Shown here piece after piece: positions 1 to 7,130 of a DNA stretch of 23,122 nucleotides. Positions within the stretch are counted from its first letter, which is position 1, and the number at the start of each line of letters is the position of its first letter. The notes under the pieces were generated by a model, which was not told where the DNA came from, searched no databases, and saw only the letters and a list, made by a program, of their open reading frames with translations. The position numbers and the translations under genes were made by a program. Origin of the DNA: CAIXRL01 sp964619155 (lineage in GTDB: Bacteria; Eisenbacteria; RBG-16-71-46); contig CAZUEM010000047.1 of the NCBI GenBank assembly GCA_964619155.1, positions 1 to 23,122 of the forward strand, written 5' to 3'.

Positions 1-46
1 GCGGATAGCGGTTCGGGAAGCCTGCGTAGGCCGCGATCTCGTTCAT
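1..46 (-). CDS. Possible start of a leftward gene (partial)
   Basis: An ATG on the minus strand at 46-44 opens a frame that stays open to the window edge (15 codons, MNEIAAYAGFPNRYP). A GGGG run lies about ten bases upstream and could be a weak ribosome binding site. The codons favour G/C at the third position, as in the neighbouring genes. It would be divergent from the hydrolase at 274. The fragment is too short to assign a family, and a chance open frame is quite possible in DNA this GC-rich. Confidence 0.3.
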   Translation of the reverse strand, partial: MNEIAAYAGFPNRYP

Positions 47-229
47 CTGATCGTATCCCCGCCGGGAGCGGCCGCCCGGAGCGGGCGTGCCGCCGCGATC
101 GGGGCCTGCCGGGGCGGCGCCCGCCCGGGTCACGAGGCGGCGAGGGGCGAGGCCGTGGCCCCGCGCCGCGCCCCCTCCCTCCCGGCGCCTCCGTGGCACG
201 CGGAATGCTCTTCTTCGTGTGATGCGAAG

Positions 230-249
230 CGCGCCCGGGCCCGGGCGCG
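230..249. promoter_or_regulatory. Perfect 20-bp palindrome upstream of hydrolase
   Basis: CGCGCCCGGG is followed directly by its reverse complement, giving a perfect 20-bp palindrome that ends 24 bases before the hydrolase ATG. It could be a dimeric repressor site or a leader hairpin just ahead of the ribosome binding site (GGGGAGG, about 257-263). GC-rich palindromes arise by chance more often in this base composition, so regulatory function is inferred only. Confidence 0.35.
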
Positions 250-273
250 GACGTCACGGGGAGGTCCGGCACC

Positions 274-1647
274 ATGCGCGTCACCGGCGGAAGGCTCGAG
301 CAGCTCGTCCCGCACATGCTGCGGGGCCAGCTCCTGCGTCCCGGCTTCGTGCGCTGGAGCCTGCGCCTGGGCGCCGCCCGGCAGATGCCCGGATGGGCGA
401 AGCTGCAGTTCCTCTCGCACGGAGTCTCGGCGGAGCACCTCGAGCGCGTGCTCGGCCGCGTGACCAGCCTCGAGTCGTGGGCCGACGAGTGGGAGTCGCT
501 CGGCCGCGCCGAGGAGCAGGCCGGGCGGGACGCGCTCGCGCTCGGGCGGCCGCGCGACGCCGCCGCGCGCTGGCTCGCCGCCTCGGCCGCGTACAACTTC
601 GCGCAGTACGTCGTGTTCCTCGACCCCGCGCGGAAGCAGGCGCTGCACCGCGCGTGCGTGCGCGCCTACGCGCGCGCCGCGCCGCACTTCGACGTCCCGG
701 CGGTGCCGTTCGAGGCGCCGTTCCGCAAGCGCCTCGTGCGCGGCTGGCTGCGCGTGCCGCCCGGCGAGGGCCCGCGCCCGGTCGTCGCGTTCTTCAACGG
801 CGTCAACGCCGTGAAGGAGGAGCTGCACTGGTGGAGCGAGGCGCTGCTCGCGCGCGGCCTCGCCGTGATCACGTTCGACGGCCCCGGGCTCGGCGAGACG
901 TTCCACCGCCTCGGCCACGTCGCCGAGCCGCGCCCGCTCGGGGTGGCGATCGTCAACCACATCGAGTCGCTGCCGGAGCTGGACCCCGAGTCCGTCGCGT
1001 TCGCGGGCCTCTCGCTGGGCGGCTACTGCGCGATCCGCATGGCCGCGCACGACCCGCGCGTGCGCGCGGTCGCGGCGGTGAGCCCGCCGTATTCGGCCGA
1101 CGTCTACTGGAACGTCACGATGTTCTCGATGCGCCGCGAGCTGGCCGCGCTCTACGACATGCCGGTCGAGGAGATGGACCGCCACATCCCGCGCATCACG
1201 CTCGCCGGCACGCTGCCCGCGTTCGACCGCCCGCTGATGGTGGTGGGCGGCGGGCACGACATGATCACGCCCGGCGAGGAGGCGCACCGCATCTTCGAGG
1301 CCGCGCGCTGCGAGCGCGAGCTGGTCTACTACCCGCGCGGCGCGCACGAGTGCTTCAACGTGCTCGCCGACCTGCGGCCGCGCATGGTCGGCTGGCTCGC
1401 GCGCCAGGTCGAGCGCCACCACCCCGAGCCGCCCGCGCGCCCGAAGCGCGCCGCGCCGCCGCCGCGCGATCCCGCGTGGCTCGCGGCCGAGGCCGTGGAC
1501 CCCGACTTCGCCGAGGAGCTGCGCGGCGAGTCGCCGCGGCGCGAGTGGCACGCCTCGCACGAACCGCCCAGCATGGGCGCGCGCTTCAGCTGGCCGTGGG
1601 CCGCCGAGCGCCGGCTCGAGGTCGTGACGCGGGTGGCGATGGCGTAG
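274..1647 (+). CDS. Alpha/beta hydrolase, FrsA/DHPON-hydrolase-like
   Basis: A 457-residue serine hydrolase, probably cytoplasmic because no signal peptide is visible. The nucleophile elbow GLSLGG places the catalytic serine at S247. An acid residue follows at D329 (GGGHDMITP) and the histidine at H358 (RGAHECFN), in the correct order for the fold. About 150 residues of helical N-terminal region precede the hydrolase core, as in the 2,6-dihydroxypseudooxynicotine hydrolase and FrsA (DUF1100-like) group, whose members act on C-C or ester bonds. The last 75 residues are a Pro/Arg-rich extension beyond the core. The start at 274 has a GGGGAGG ribosome binding site about ten bases upstream. The substrate cannot be predicted, and no pathway partner sits beside it. 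The hydrolase call is firm and the subfamily tentative. Confidence 0.88.
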   Translation: MRVTGGRLEQLVPHMLRGQLLRPGFVRWSLRLGAARQMPGWAKLQFLSHGVSAEHLERVLGRVTSLESWADEWESLGRAEEQAGRDALALGRPRDAAARWLAASAAYNFAQYVVFLDPARKQALHRACVRAYARAAPHFDVPAVPFEAPFRKRLVRGWLRVPPGEGPRPVVAFFNGVNAVKEELHWWSEALLARGLAVITFDGPGLGETFHRLGHVAEPRPLGVAIVNHIESLPELDPESVAFAGLSLGGYCAIRMAAHDPRVRAVAAVSPPYSADVYWNVTMFSMRRELAALYDMPVEEMDRHIPRITLAGTLPAFDRPLMVVGGGHDMITPGEEAHRIFEAARCERELVYYPRGAHECFNVLADLRPRMVGWLARQVERHHPEPPARPKRAAPPPRDPAWLAAEAVDPDFAEELRGESPRREWHASHEPPSMGARFSWPWAAERRLEVVTRVAMA

Positions 1648-1662
1648 CCGCGCGCCTCGCGC

Positions 1663-2340
1663 TCAGCGCCACCGCGCCTTGATCGCCCCCCAGCTGGTCG
1701 GGACCGCGGCGGTCGTGGTGTCGCGCATCGAATCGGCGGCGGTGTAGATCCAGTCGCCGGCGGGCTCGTAGCTGCCGTTGGCGGCGTTGCCGGCGGCGTA
1801 GAAGAGCACGGTGCCGGCGCCCTGCGCGGGCGCGGTCCAGTCGAAGCTCCACTCGGCCGGGCTCGGCGCGGCGTCCCGGACGCCGAAGAACGTGTGCTCG
1901 ACGTACGAGCGCGTGGGCCACGGGTCCACCGGGTCGGCGCCCACGACCTGCAGCGAATCGCCGTAGGCCTGCGCGCCGCGCACGGTGAACGTGCCCGCGC
2001 CCGTGCCGTCGAGCGCGTTCACCGCCGTCAGCTGGAAGCCCCAGCGGCGGTCCGGGAACGCGGCCGTGTTGTCGCACGCGAGCCGCACCCGCAGCCGGTA
2101 GGTGACGCCGGGCGAGTAGAACCCGGGCAGGTCGAGGATCTCGAGCGCGCCGCCGGGCGCGTTCGCGGCGTTGCCGGCGTGGCACTGCGTGCACAGCGGT
2201 TCGGCCGGGTGCGCGCCGATCGCGGGCGCGCCGGTGTGCGAGGGTTCGGGGCCGTCGGAGAAGCGCGCGCCGCCGCTCGCCAGCGACACGGCGCCGGCGA
2301 GCGCGAGCGCGGCCAGCACGGGCACGGCGCGAAGCGTCAT
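1663..2340 (-). CDS. Secreted CXXCH protein, choice-of-anchor-V/Reeler-like
   Basis: A 225-residue exported protein. Residues 1-22 form a Sec signal peptide (MTLRAVPVLAALALAGAVSL). The mature N-terminus has a HTGAPAIG segment and one c-type haem motif, CTQCH (50-54). A beta-rich region follows with YSPGVTYRLRV and WGFQLTAV (about 77-106). This order (TGAP, C-x-x-C-H, then a Reeler-like beta sandwich) matches what I know as choice-of-anchor V proteins. Haem binding is plausible but not proven, and no distal methionine ligand is evident. The protein ends in SWGAIKARWR (216-225), closely resembling the end of the lamin-tail protein at 11304-11999 and possibly a sorting tail. The start is supported by AAAGGA upstream. 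Only 20 bases separate it from the GGDEF gene, so the two are probably co-transcribed. Confidence 0.8.
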   Translation of the reverse strand: MTLRAVPVLAALALAGAVSLASGGARFSDGPEPSHTGAPAIGAHPAEPLCTQCHAGNAANAPGGALEILDLPGFYSPGVTYRLRVRLACDNTAAFPDRRWGFQLTAVNALDGTGAGTFTVRGAQAYGDSLQVVGADPVDPWPTRSYVEHTFFGVRDAAPSPAEWSFDWTAPAQGAGTVLFYAAGNAANGSYEPAGDWIYTAADSMRDTTTAAVPTSWGAIKARWR

Positions 2341-2360
2341 GGGGGGAATCCTTTCTCGGG

Positions 2361-3092
2361 TCAGCCGCGCCGCGGGCTGTGCGCGGCGGGGCGCTGCTGG
2401 TGCTTGCTGCGGTACATGAGCCGGTCGGCCTCGCTGAGCAGCTCGCCGGCCGACATCGCGCCGTCCCATTCGATCACGCCGGCGCTGAGCGTGCTCTCGA
2501 ACGGGGAACGCGCCTCGAAGCCGTGGCGGATGCGCTCGGCGAGCACCTCGGCGCCGGTGAAGTCGGTGAGCGCGAGCAGCACGAACTCGTCGCCGCCCAC
2601 GCGGTAGCCGCTGTCGGTGCCCTCGCGCGAGCAGGCGCGCGTCACGTTCGCGACCACGCGCAGCGTCTCGTCGCCGGCCGAGTGGCCGAAGCGGTCGTTC
2701 ACCACCTTGAGGTCGTCCACGTCGAGGAAGAGCAGCGAGAGCGGATGGTCGAGGCGGCGCGAGCGCAGCATGGACTTGGCGAGGTCCCGCTCGAGCGCGC
2801 GGCGGTTGCCGAGCCCGGTCAGCGCGTCGGTGAGCGTCAGCGCCTCGAGGTCGGCGAGGTGGCGCCGCGCGGTCTCGCGCTCGCGCCGCAGCAGGATCAT
2901 GACCCAGGCCGCGAAGGCGATGGCGATGGCGGAGGCCGCGACCGAGGTGAGCAGCTCGCGCGGCGAGCCGGCCAGCGAGCCGTCCGTGTACAGCGCCGAG
3001 AGCCAGGGCAGCGCCGCGAGCAGCAGCGCCCCGACGAGGAGCGGCACGGTGCCGGCGCGCGGCGGCGGTGAGGGCGACTCGATCCTGCTCAT
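2361..3092 (-). CDS. Membrane GGDEF diguanylate cyclase
   Basis: A 243-residue protein predicted to make cyclic di-GMP from GTP. Two hydrophobic segments (about 17-35 and 50-68) flank a short periplasmic loop, followed by a cytoplasmic linker helix and a GGDEF domain (about 85-235). The active-site loop is intact, GGDEF at 166-170, as are the metal-binding LDVDD (123-127) and NDRFGHSAGDE. The usual inhibitory I-site, RxxD five residues before GGDEF, reads EGTD here (157-160), with the arginine one position too early. Product inhibition may therefore be weak or absent. The periplasmic loop of about 14 residues is too small for a known sensor fold. GGAGG three bases before the ATG supports the start. 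It leads a two-gene unit with the secreted CXXCH protein. Confidence 0.93.
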   Translation of the reverse strand: MSRIESPSPPPRAGTVPLLVGALLLAALPWLSALYTDGSLAGSPRELLTSVAASAIAIAFAAWVMILLRRERETARRHLADLEALTLTDALTGLGNRRALERDLAKSMLRSRRLDHPLSLLFLDVDDLKVVNDRFGHSAGDETLRVVANVTRACSREGTDSGYRVGGDEFVLLALTDFTGAEVLAERIRHGFEARSPFESTLSAGVIEWDGAMSAGELLSEADRLMYRSKHQQRPAAHSPRRG

Positions 3093-3173
3093 GGACCTCC
3101 GGGACCCGCCGCGGGCGGCCGGGAGACGCGGTTCGCGCGCGGAACTCGAGGGACATGCCGAACGACGGCCCGC

Positions 3174-3203
3174 GGATTATGCGCGAGGTCAGCGCGAGGT
3201 CAA
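3174..3203 (-). promoter_or_regulatory. Sigma-70-type promoter for the GGDEF unit
   Basis: Read on the minus strand, TTGACC and TAATCC are separated by exactly 18 bases. Transcription would start near 3167, giving a leader of about 75 bases before the ATG at 3092. The sequence from the -35 into the spacer is an 11-bp direct repeat (TGACCTCGCGC twice, 3181-3202), which could be a regulator site. The hexamers match the consensus well. Function is inferred. Confidence 0.65.
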
Positions 3204-3352
3204 AGAACGGGGCGTCCGGAGGCCGGGCCGCCGGGCGCCGGACGGCCCGCCGGTGCGCACGACGGGGAAACGCGGCGCGGGCGCGCCGGGACGAACTGCA
3301 GCCGCATCCCGGCCGGGGCCCGAGGCATCCAACCGCGCGCGCGTTTCAGCCG

Positions 3353-3381
3353 TTTTCGCGGCCCGCCGGAACTGCTAGCTT
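3353..3381 (+). promoter_or_regulatory. Extended -10 promoter for the GNAT/diiron unit
   Basis: TGC-TAGCTT at 3373-3381 forms an extended -10, with a weak TTTTCG (3353-3358) 17 bases upstream as a candidate -35. Transcription would start near 3388, leaving a leader of about 38 bases before the GNAT start codon. Confidence 0.4.
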
Positions 3382-3426
3382 CTCGCGCGCTCTTCACCCC
3401 CCAAGACCCCCCATGGGAGCCCTTCC

Positions 3427-3879
3427 ATGCCCGAAGTGACCGCCGAGGTGCGGATCCGGCCGCTCGACGAACTGGACCTCAATGGCATCGTCCGGATCGA
3501 CGAGAAGATCACCGGCCAGTACCAGCCCGAACTCTGGGAGCAGCGCGTCATGTTCTACGTGCGCCGCGACCCCGGGGCCTCGCAGGTCGCCGAGGCGGAC
3601 GGCAGGGTCGTCGGCTTCATGCTGGGCGACTGCCGCGCCGGCGAGTTCGGCCTCGAGTCCCCGAGCGGCTGGATCGAGCGCTTCGGGATCGACCCCGAAT
3701 GGCGGGGGAAGGACCTCGGCCGCCGGATGTTCGAAGCCATGTGCGCCCACTTCAAGGCCGAGGGCGCGACCAGCGTCCGCACGCTGGTGGACCGCAACGA
3801 CACCTCGCTCGCCGGGTTCCTGAAGGCCATCGGCTTCGGCGAATCCCCGCTCACCGCGCTCGAGCGCTCCATCCCGTAG
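3427..3879 (+). CDS. GNAT-family N-acetyltransferase
   Basis: A 150-residue single-domain GNAT protein that should transfer an acyl group from acyl-CoA to an amine. The beta4-alpha3 CoA-binding region reads IERFGIDPEWRGKDLGRRMFE (83-103). The pyrophosphate loop is R93-G-K-D-L-G98, with Asp where many members have Gly or Ala. The C-terminal RNDTSLAGFLKAIGF (123-137) matches the usual N-x-x-A-x-x-x-x-x-x-x-GF ending of the fold. The start follows GGGAG by seven bases. Only 12 bases separate its stop from the diiron protein, so the two are probably translated from one message. An acetyltransferase paired with an acyl-CoA-type oxygenase is suggestive, but the substrate is unknown. Confidence 0.88.
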   Translation: MPEVTAEVRIRPLDELDLNGIVRIDEKITGQYQPELWEQRVMFYVRRDPGASQVAEADGRVVGFMLGDCRAGEFGLESPSGWIERFGIDPEWRGKDLGRRMFEAMCAHFKAEGATSVRTLVDRNDTSLAGFLKAIGFGESPLTALERSIP

Positions 3880-3891
3880 AGGCCCGTTCCC

Positions 3892-5232
3892 ATGATCAAG
3901 GTCGAGAACGTCGAGCTGCCGAAGAAGTACCACGACGCGGTCGAGCACTGGCACCGCCACAACTTCAAGGACTACGACCTGCTCCTGAAGTACTGGGACA
4001 AGTACTTCCCGAAGGACGAGCAGTTCTGCCTGTGCGCCAAGATGGAGATCGGCACGCCCGACGTCATCCAGATCGGCGACTTCAAGGGCCAGCCCAAGCG
4101 CCTCAAGCCCGAGGAGATGACCGAGGAGCAGGCCAAGCACCTGCTCGCGATCATCAAGGCGCAGGCCTCCACCGAGTTCGGCTCCATCCAGCAGCACGCC
4201 GGCACCGTGGACCGCGCGCCCGAGGACGAGGACAAGTTCTGGACCATGCGCGTGATGGCCGAGGAGCTGCGCCACGGCTACCAGATGCTGCACCTGCTGC
4301 TGTCCGAGGACTGGAGCAGCGTGTCGGGCGGCGTCACCGGCGAGCAGATGGTCGAGGAGATCCTCTCCATGACCACCGGCAGCCACGTGCTCGACGCCTT
4401 CAACCTCGACTACGACTCGTACACGGACAACGTCGTGTTCGCGGCGTGCATCGACCGCGTCGGCAAGTACCAGCTCACGATGCAGAAGGTGTGCGCCTAC
4501 AAGCCCATGGCCGACAGCATGCCGCCGATGCTGCGCGAGGAGGCGTTCCACCTCGCCGCCGGCGTGATCCCGATGCGGCGCTGGGCGCAGAAGGCCGCGA
4601 AGGGCGACGTGCTCGTCACCATGCGGATGATGCAGCACGCGCTCAACAAGTGGGTCCCGCGCGGCCTCGAGATGTTCGGCGACGAGCGCGGCGGCGACAC
4701 GAACGTGAACTTCGGCTTCAAGGACCTCAAGAACGGCGAGGCCTCGTCGCTGTACCACGAGGAGCTGCGCAAGATGATCCGCGACATCAACACGCGGTAC
4801 ATCCGGGCGCGCTTCCCCGACTACTCGCCCGAGAAGGCCGACGCGGTGCTCGCGGAGCTCGAGCGCTCGCGCGGCGCGCACCAGGGCCTCGCGTGGACCG
4901 ACCTGCTGCGCCTGCCCGACGCGCGCTTCTTCCGCCGCAAGGGCATGCACGCGTTCGAGATGGTCGGCATCGACGGCGAGGCGTTCGAGGGCGCCGAGCA
5001 GTACCTGCGCTACCTGGCGGCGAACCTCAACGAGGGCTACGTCGCGAGCCGCGACATGAAGCTCTACGCCGAGGCGCTGCGCGCCGTGGCGAGCGGCGAG
5101 AAGACGCCGGCCGAGGCGATGAAGTCCATGCCGCGCCTCAAGCGCGTCGGCGGCACCTGCCCGTGCAGCAAGGGCGTCCGCTGGGTCATGGAGGACGCCG
5201 AGGGCGGCCAGACCACGGTCGCGGTGCGGTAG
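3892..5232 (+). CDS. Ferritin-like diiron protein, PaaA/PaaC/BoxB family
   Basis: A 446-residue, mostly helical cytoplasmic protein related to phenylacetyl-CoA and benzoyl-CoA epoxidase oxygenase subunits. Metal ligands can be read off: E95 (TEFGS), E125 and H128 (EELRH), D188 (CIDRV), E217 and H220 (EEAFH). The intervals E95-E125 (30), E125-H128 (3), D188-E217 (29) and E217-H220 (3) equal those of the BoxB ligands as I recall them (E120, E150, H153, D211, E240, H243). A carboxylate-bridged diiron centre is therefore well supported. No PaaB/C/E, BoxA/C or CoA ligase lies nearby, so the substrate is uncertain. Two CxC motifs, FCLC (45-48) and TCPCSKG (422-428), lie near the two ends and are not part of the known active site. 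It is co-oriented 12 bases after the GNAT gene and followed by a terminator. Confidence 0.82.
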   Translation: MIKVENVELPKKYHDAVEHWHRHNFKDYDLLLKYWDKYFPKDEQFCLCAKMEIGTPDVIQIGDFKGQPKRLKPEEMTEEQAKHLLAIIKAQASTEFGSIQQHAGTVDRAPEDEDKFWTMRVMAEELRHGYQMLHLLLSEDWSSVSGGVTGEQMVEEILSMTTGSHVLDAFNLDYDSYTDNVVFAACIDRVGKYQLTMQKVCAYKPMADSMPPMLREEAFHLAAGVIPMRRWAQKAAKGDVLVTMRMMQHALNKWVPRGLEMFGDERGGDTNVNFGFKDLKNGEASSLYHEELRKMIRDINTRYIRARFPDYSPEKADAVLAELERSRGAHQGLAWTDLLRLPDARFFRRKGMHAFEMVGIDGEAFEGAEQYLRYLAANLNEGYVASRDMKLYAEALRAVASGEKTPAEAMKSMPRLKRVGGTCPCSKGVRWVMEDAEGGQTTVAVR

Positions 5233-5265
5233 CGGCTCGCGGCGCGGGGCGCCGGAACGACGACG

Positions 5266-5307
5266 GAACCGCCGGACCGCCTCGCGCGGGCCGGCGGTTC
5301 GCTTTTC
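5266..5307 (+). terminator. Rho-independent-type terminator after diiron gene
   Basis: GAACCGCCGG (5266-5275) pairs with CCGGCGGTTC (5291-5300), giving a 10-bp stem with a 15-base loop. CGCTTTTC follows directly. It lies 33 bases after the stop codon at 5232 and closes the GNAT/diiron unit. Confidence 0.7.
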
Positions 5308-5385
5308 GGGGCGCGCGGGCCCGCCCCCGGGCGCCCGCTGCATCCGGGGGGCGGCCCCGCCGATACCGCTGGGGGCCCGCGTGTC

Positions 5386-5415
5386 GTGACAGCGCGCCGC
5401 CCGCGCGCCTATCAT
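5386..5415 (+). promoter_or_regulatory. Promoter of the glucan phosphorylase gene
   Basis: GTGACA (5386-5391) and TATCAT (5410-5415) are separated by 18 bases, each one base from consensus. Transcription would begin near 5422. An in-frame ATG at 5414 overlaps the -10 and would lie upstream of the transcript, which decides the start at 5459. Confidence 0.65.
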
Positions 5416-5458
5416 GCCCGCCGCGAAAACAGATCCCGTCCCGCCTTCCGGAGCCCCG

Positions 5459-7099
5459 ATGCCCCCGCGCACCCCCCACGTCGCCTACTTCTGCATGGAA
5501 TACGGCCTCCACGAGACCTTCCCGATCTACTCGGGCGGCCTCGGGATCCTGGCCGGGGACTTCATCAAGGCGGCGCGCGACCTGCAGATGCCCATGGTCG
5601 CCGTCGGCCTGCTGTGGGCGCGCGGCTACTGCGTGCAGCGCATCGGCGCGGACGGGCGGCCCTACGAGGAGTTCCCGGGCTTCGACGCCGACTTCCTGCA
5701 GGACACGGGCGTGCGGGTGCGGGTGCGGGTGCGCGGCAAGGAGGTGCTCTGCCGCGTGTGGGTCACGGACCGCTTCGGCCACTGCCCGCTCTACCTGATC
5801 GACCCGGTCAAGCACGAGGACCGCTGGATCACGCACCGGCTCTACGAGGCCGGCACCGACACGCGCATCGCGCAGGAGATGCTGCTCGGCATCGGCGGCA
5901 CGCGCGCGCTGCAGTGGCTCGGCTACAACGTCCACACCTACCACTTCAACGAGGGGCACGCCGTCTTCGCCGGCATCGAGATGATCGCCGACGAGATGGA
6001 GGGCGGCGCGCAGTTCCCGACCGCGTGGGAGCGCGTGCGCCGGCGGATCGTGTTCACGACCCACACGCCGGTCGTGGCGGGCAACGAGGAGCACGAGATC
6101 AAGGACCTGCGCCGCATGGGCGCGTGCCTGCAGCTCTCGGGCGCCGAGATGCGCGCGATCGGCGGCGACCCGTTCAACATGACGGTCGCCGGCCTGCGGC
6201 TCGCGCGCGCGGCGAACGCGGTCGCGCAGCTCCACGGAGAGACCTCGCGCGCCATGTGGAAGCACGTCTCGAACGCCGCCCCGATCGGCGCGATCACGAA
6301 CGGCGTGCACGCCCCGACCTGGCAGGACCCGGGCATCGCGGCGGCGGGGGCCGACCCCGACGCGATCTGGGCCGCGCACGTGAAGGCCAAGCGCGCGCTG
6401 CTCGAGGAGGTGGACCGGCGCCACAACGTCGAGCTGGACCCGCACGCGCTGCTCGTCGGGTTCGCGCGCCGCGCCGCGAGCTACAAGCGCAGCGACCTCA
6501 TCCTGCGCGACGAGGCGCGGCTCGAGGAACTGCTCGGGAAGCACCACGTGCGCGTGCTGTTCGCCGGCAAGGCGCACCCGGACGACACGACGGGCCGCAA
6601 CATCGTCGCCAAGCTGGTGGCGGGCGCGAAGCGCCACCCCGGCCAGGTGCTGTTCCTCGAGAACTACGACATGGGCCTCGGCCGGCTGCTCACGCGCGGC
6701 TGCGACGTGTGGCTCAACAACCCGGTGCGCCCGCTCGAGGCGAGCGGCACGTCGGGCATGAAGGCGGCGATGAACGGCGTGCTCAACGTCAGCATCCTCG
6801 ACGGCTGGTGGCCGGAGGGCTGCGAGGACGGCGTGAACGGCTGGGCGATCGGCAAAGGCGAGCCGGGCGACGACTTGCGCGACCTGGCGGCGCTCTACGA
6901 CACGCTCGAGCACCGGGTGCTGCCCGCGTGGCAGGACCCGCCGCGCTGGCGGCGCATGATGGCCGCGAGCATCGAGATGGCCGCCACGCGGTTCAGCACG
7001 ACGCGGATGATGCGCGAGTACTTCGAGCGGCTCTACGGGCTCGACGTGACGGCGAAGGGCGCGGGGATCGCGCCGGCCGCCGGCTCCGCCGCCTCCTGA
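5459..7099 (+). CDS. glgP: Alpha-glucan phosphorylase (GT35, short form)
   Basis: A PLP-dependent enzyme that releases glucose-1-phosphate from alpha-1,4-glucan. From this start it has 546 residues, well short of the 800 or so of muscle-type or E. coli enzymes, so it belongs with the compact bacterial/archaeal phosphorylases. Family motifs appear in order: SGGLGILAGDFIKAA (25-39), HFNEGHAVF (162-170), THTPVVAGNEEHE (201-213), TNGVHAPTW (280-288), YKRSDLI (342-348), AGKAHPDD (369-376) and PLEASGTSGMKAAMNG (425-440), in which K435 should bind PLP. The start at 5459 has GGAG five bases upstream; the in-frame ATG at 5414 sits inside the -10 box. Residues 85-92 are a VR repeat encoded by four near-identical hexamers. 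No other glycogen gene is adjacent. Confidence 0.92.
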   Translation: MPPRTPHVAYFCMEYGLHETFPIYSGGLGILAGDFIKAARDLQMPMVAVGLLWARGYCVQRIGADGRPYEEFPGFDADFLQDTGVRVRVRVRGKEVLCRVWVTDRFGHCPLYLIDPVKHEDRWITHRLYEAGTDTRIAQEMLLGIGGTRALQWLGYNVHTYHFNEGHAVFAGIEMIADEMEGGAQFPTAWERVRRRIVFTTHTPVVAGNEEHEIKDLRRMGACLQLSGAEMRAIGGDPFNMTVAGLRLARAANAVAQLHGETSRAMWKHVSNAAPIGAITNGVHAPTWQDPGIAAAGADPDAIWAAHVKAKRALLEEVDRRHNVELDPHALLVGFARRAASYKRSDLILRDEARLEELLGKHHVRVLFAGKAHPDDTTGRNIVAKLVAGAKRHPGQVLFLENYDMGLGRLLTRGCDVWLNNPVRPLEASGTSGMKAAMNGVLNVSILDGWWPEGCEDGVNGWAIGKGEPGDDLRDLAALYDTLEHRVLPAWQDPPRWRRMMAASIEMAATRFSTTRMMREYFERLYGLDVTAKGAGIAPAAGSAAS

Positions 7100-7100
7100 G

Positions 7101-7130
7101 CGGCCGGCGCGCGAGGCCCGCGCGCGGCCG
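7101..7130. terminator. Shared hairpin between convergent genes
   Basis: The whole gap between the phosphorylase stop and the leftward gene's stop folds into one hairpin. CGGCCG plus CGCGCG (7101-7113, one bulged G) pairs with 7119-7130 in 12 base pairs around a five-base loop. No T-run follows on either strand, so it may act as a bidirectional or Rho-assisted terminator, or as an mRNA end-stabiliser. Confidence 0.55.

Larger units (their letters stand above)
3093..3426. other. Divergent intergenic region, GGDEF unit / GNAT unit
   Basis: This 334-base gap separates two divergent units. It holds a good leftward promoter (3174-3203) with an internal tandem repeat and a rightward extended -10 element (3373-3381). 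No convincing reading frame, tRNA or terminator was seen in the middle, which is a GC-rich stretch with several short CG-rich runs. Confidence 0.6.

Noticed and set aside
1663..3156. One continuous 497-codon minus-strand frame
   Set aside because: Only its last 225 codons are a real gene (the CXXCH protein). The first half lies out of frame over the GGDEF gene, so this is not a fusion.
3892..5232. Naming the diiron gene boxB or paaA
   Set aside because: The ligand spacing fits BoxB, but no partner genes are present and overall similarity cannot be measured here, so only the family is given.
5414..5458. Upstream in-frame ATG of the phosphorylase
   Set aside because: It overlaps the TATCAT -10 box, so it would lie upstream of the message, and it has no ribosome binding site.
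3394..5472. A 692-codon open frame on the minus strand
   Set aside because: It is the antisense of the GNAT and diiron genes. Its translation is Ala/Arg/Val/His-rich low complexity, as expected for a GC-rich shadow frame, whereas the plus strand shows clear family motifs.
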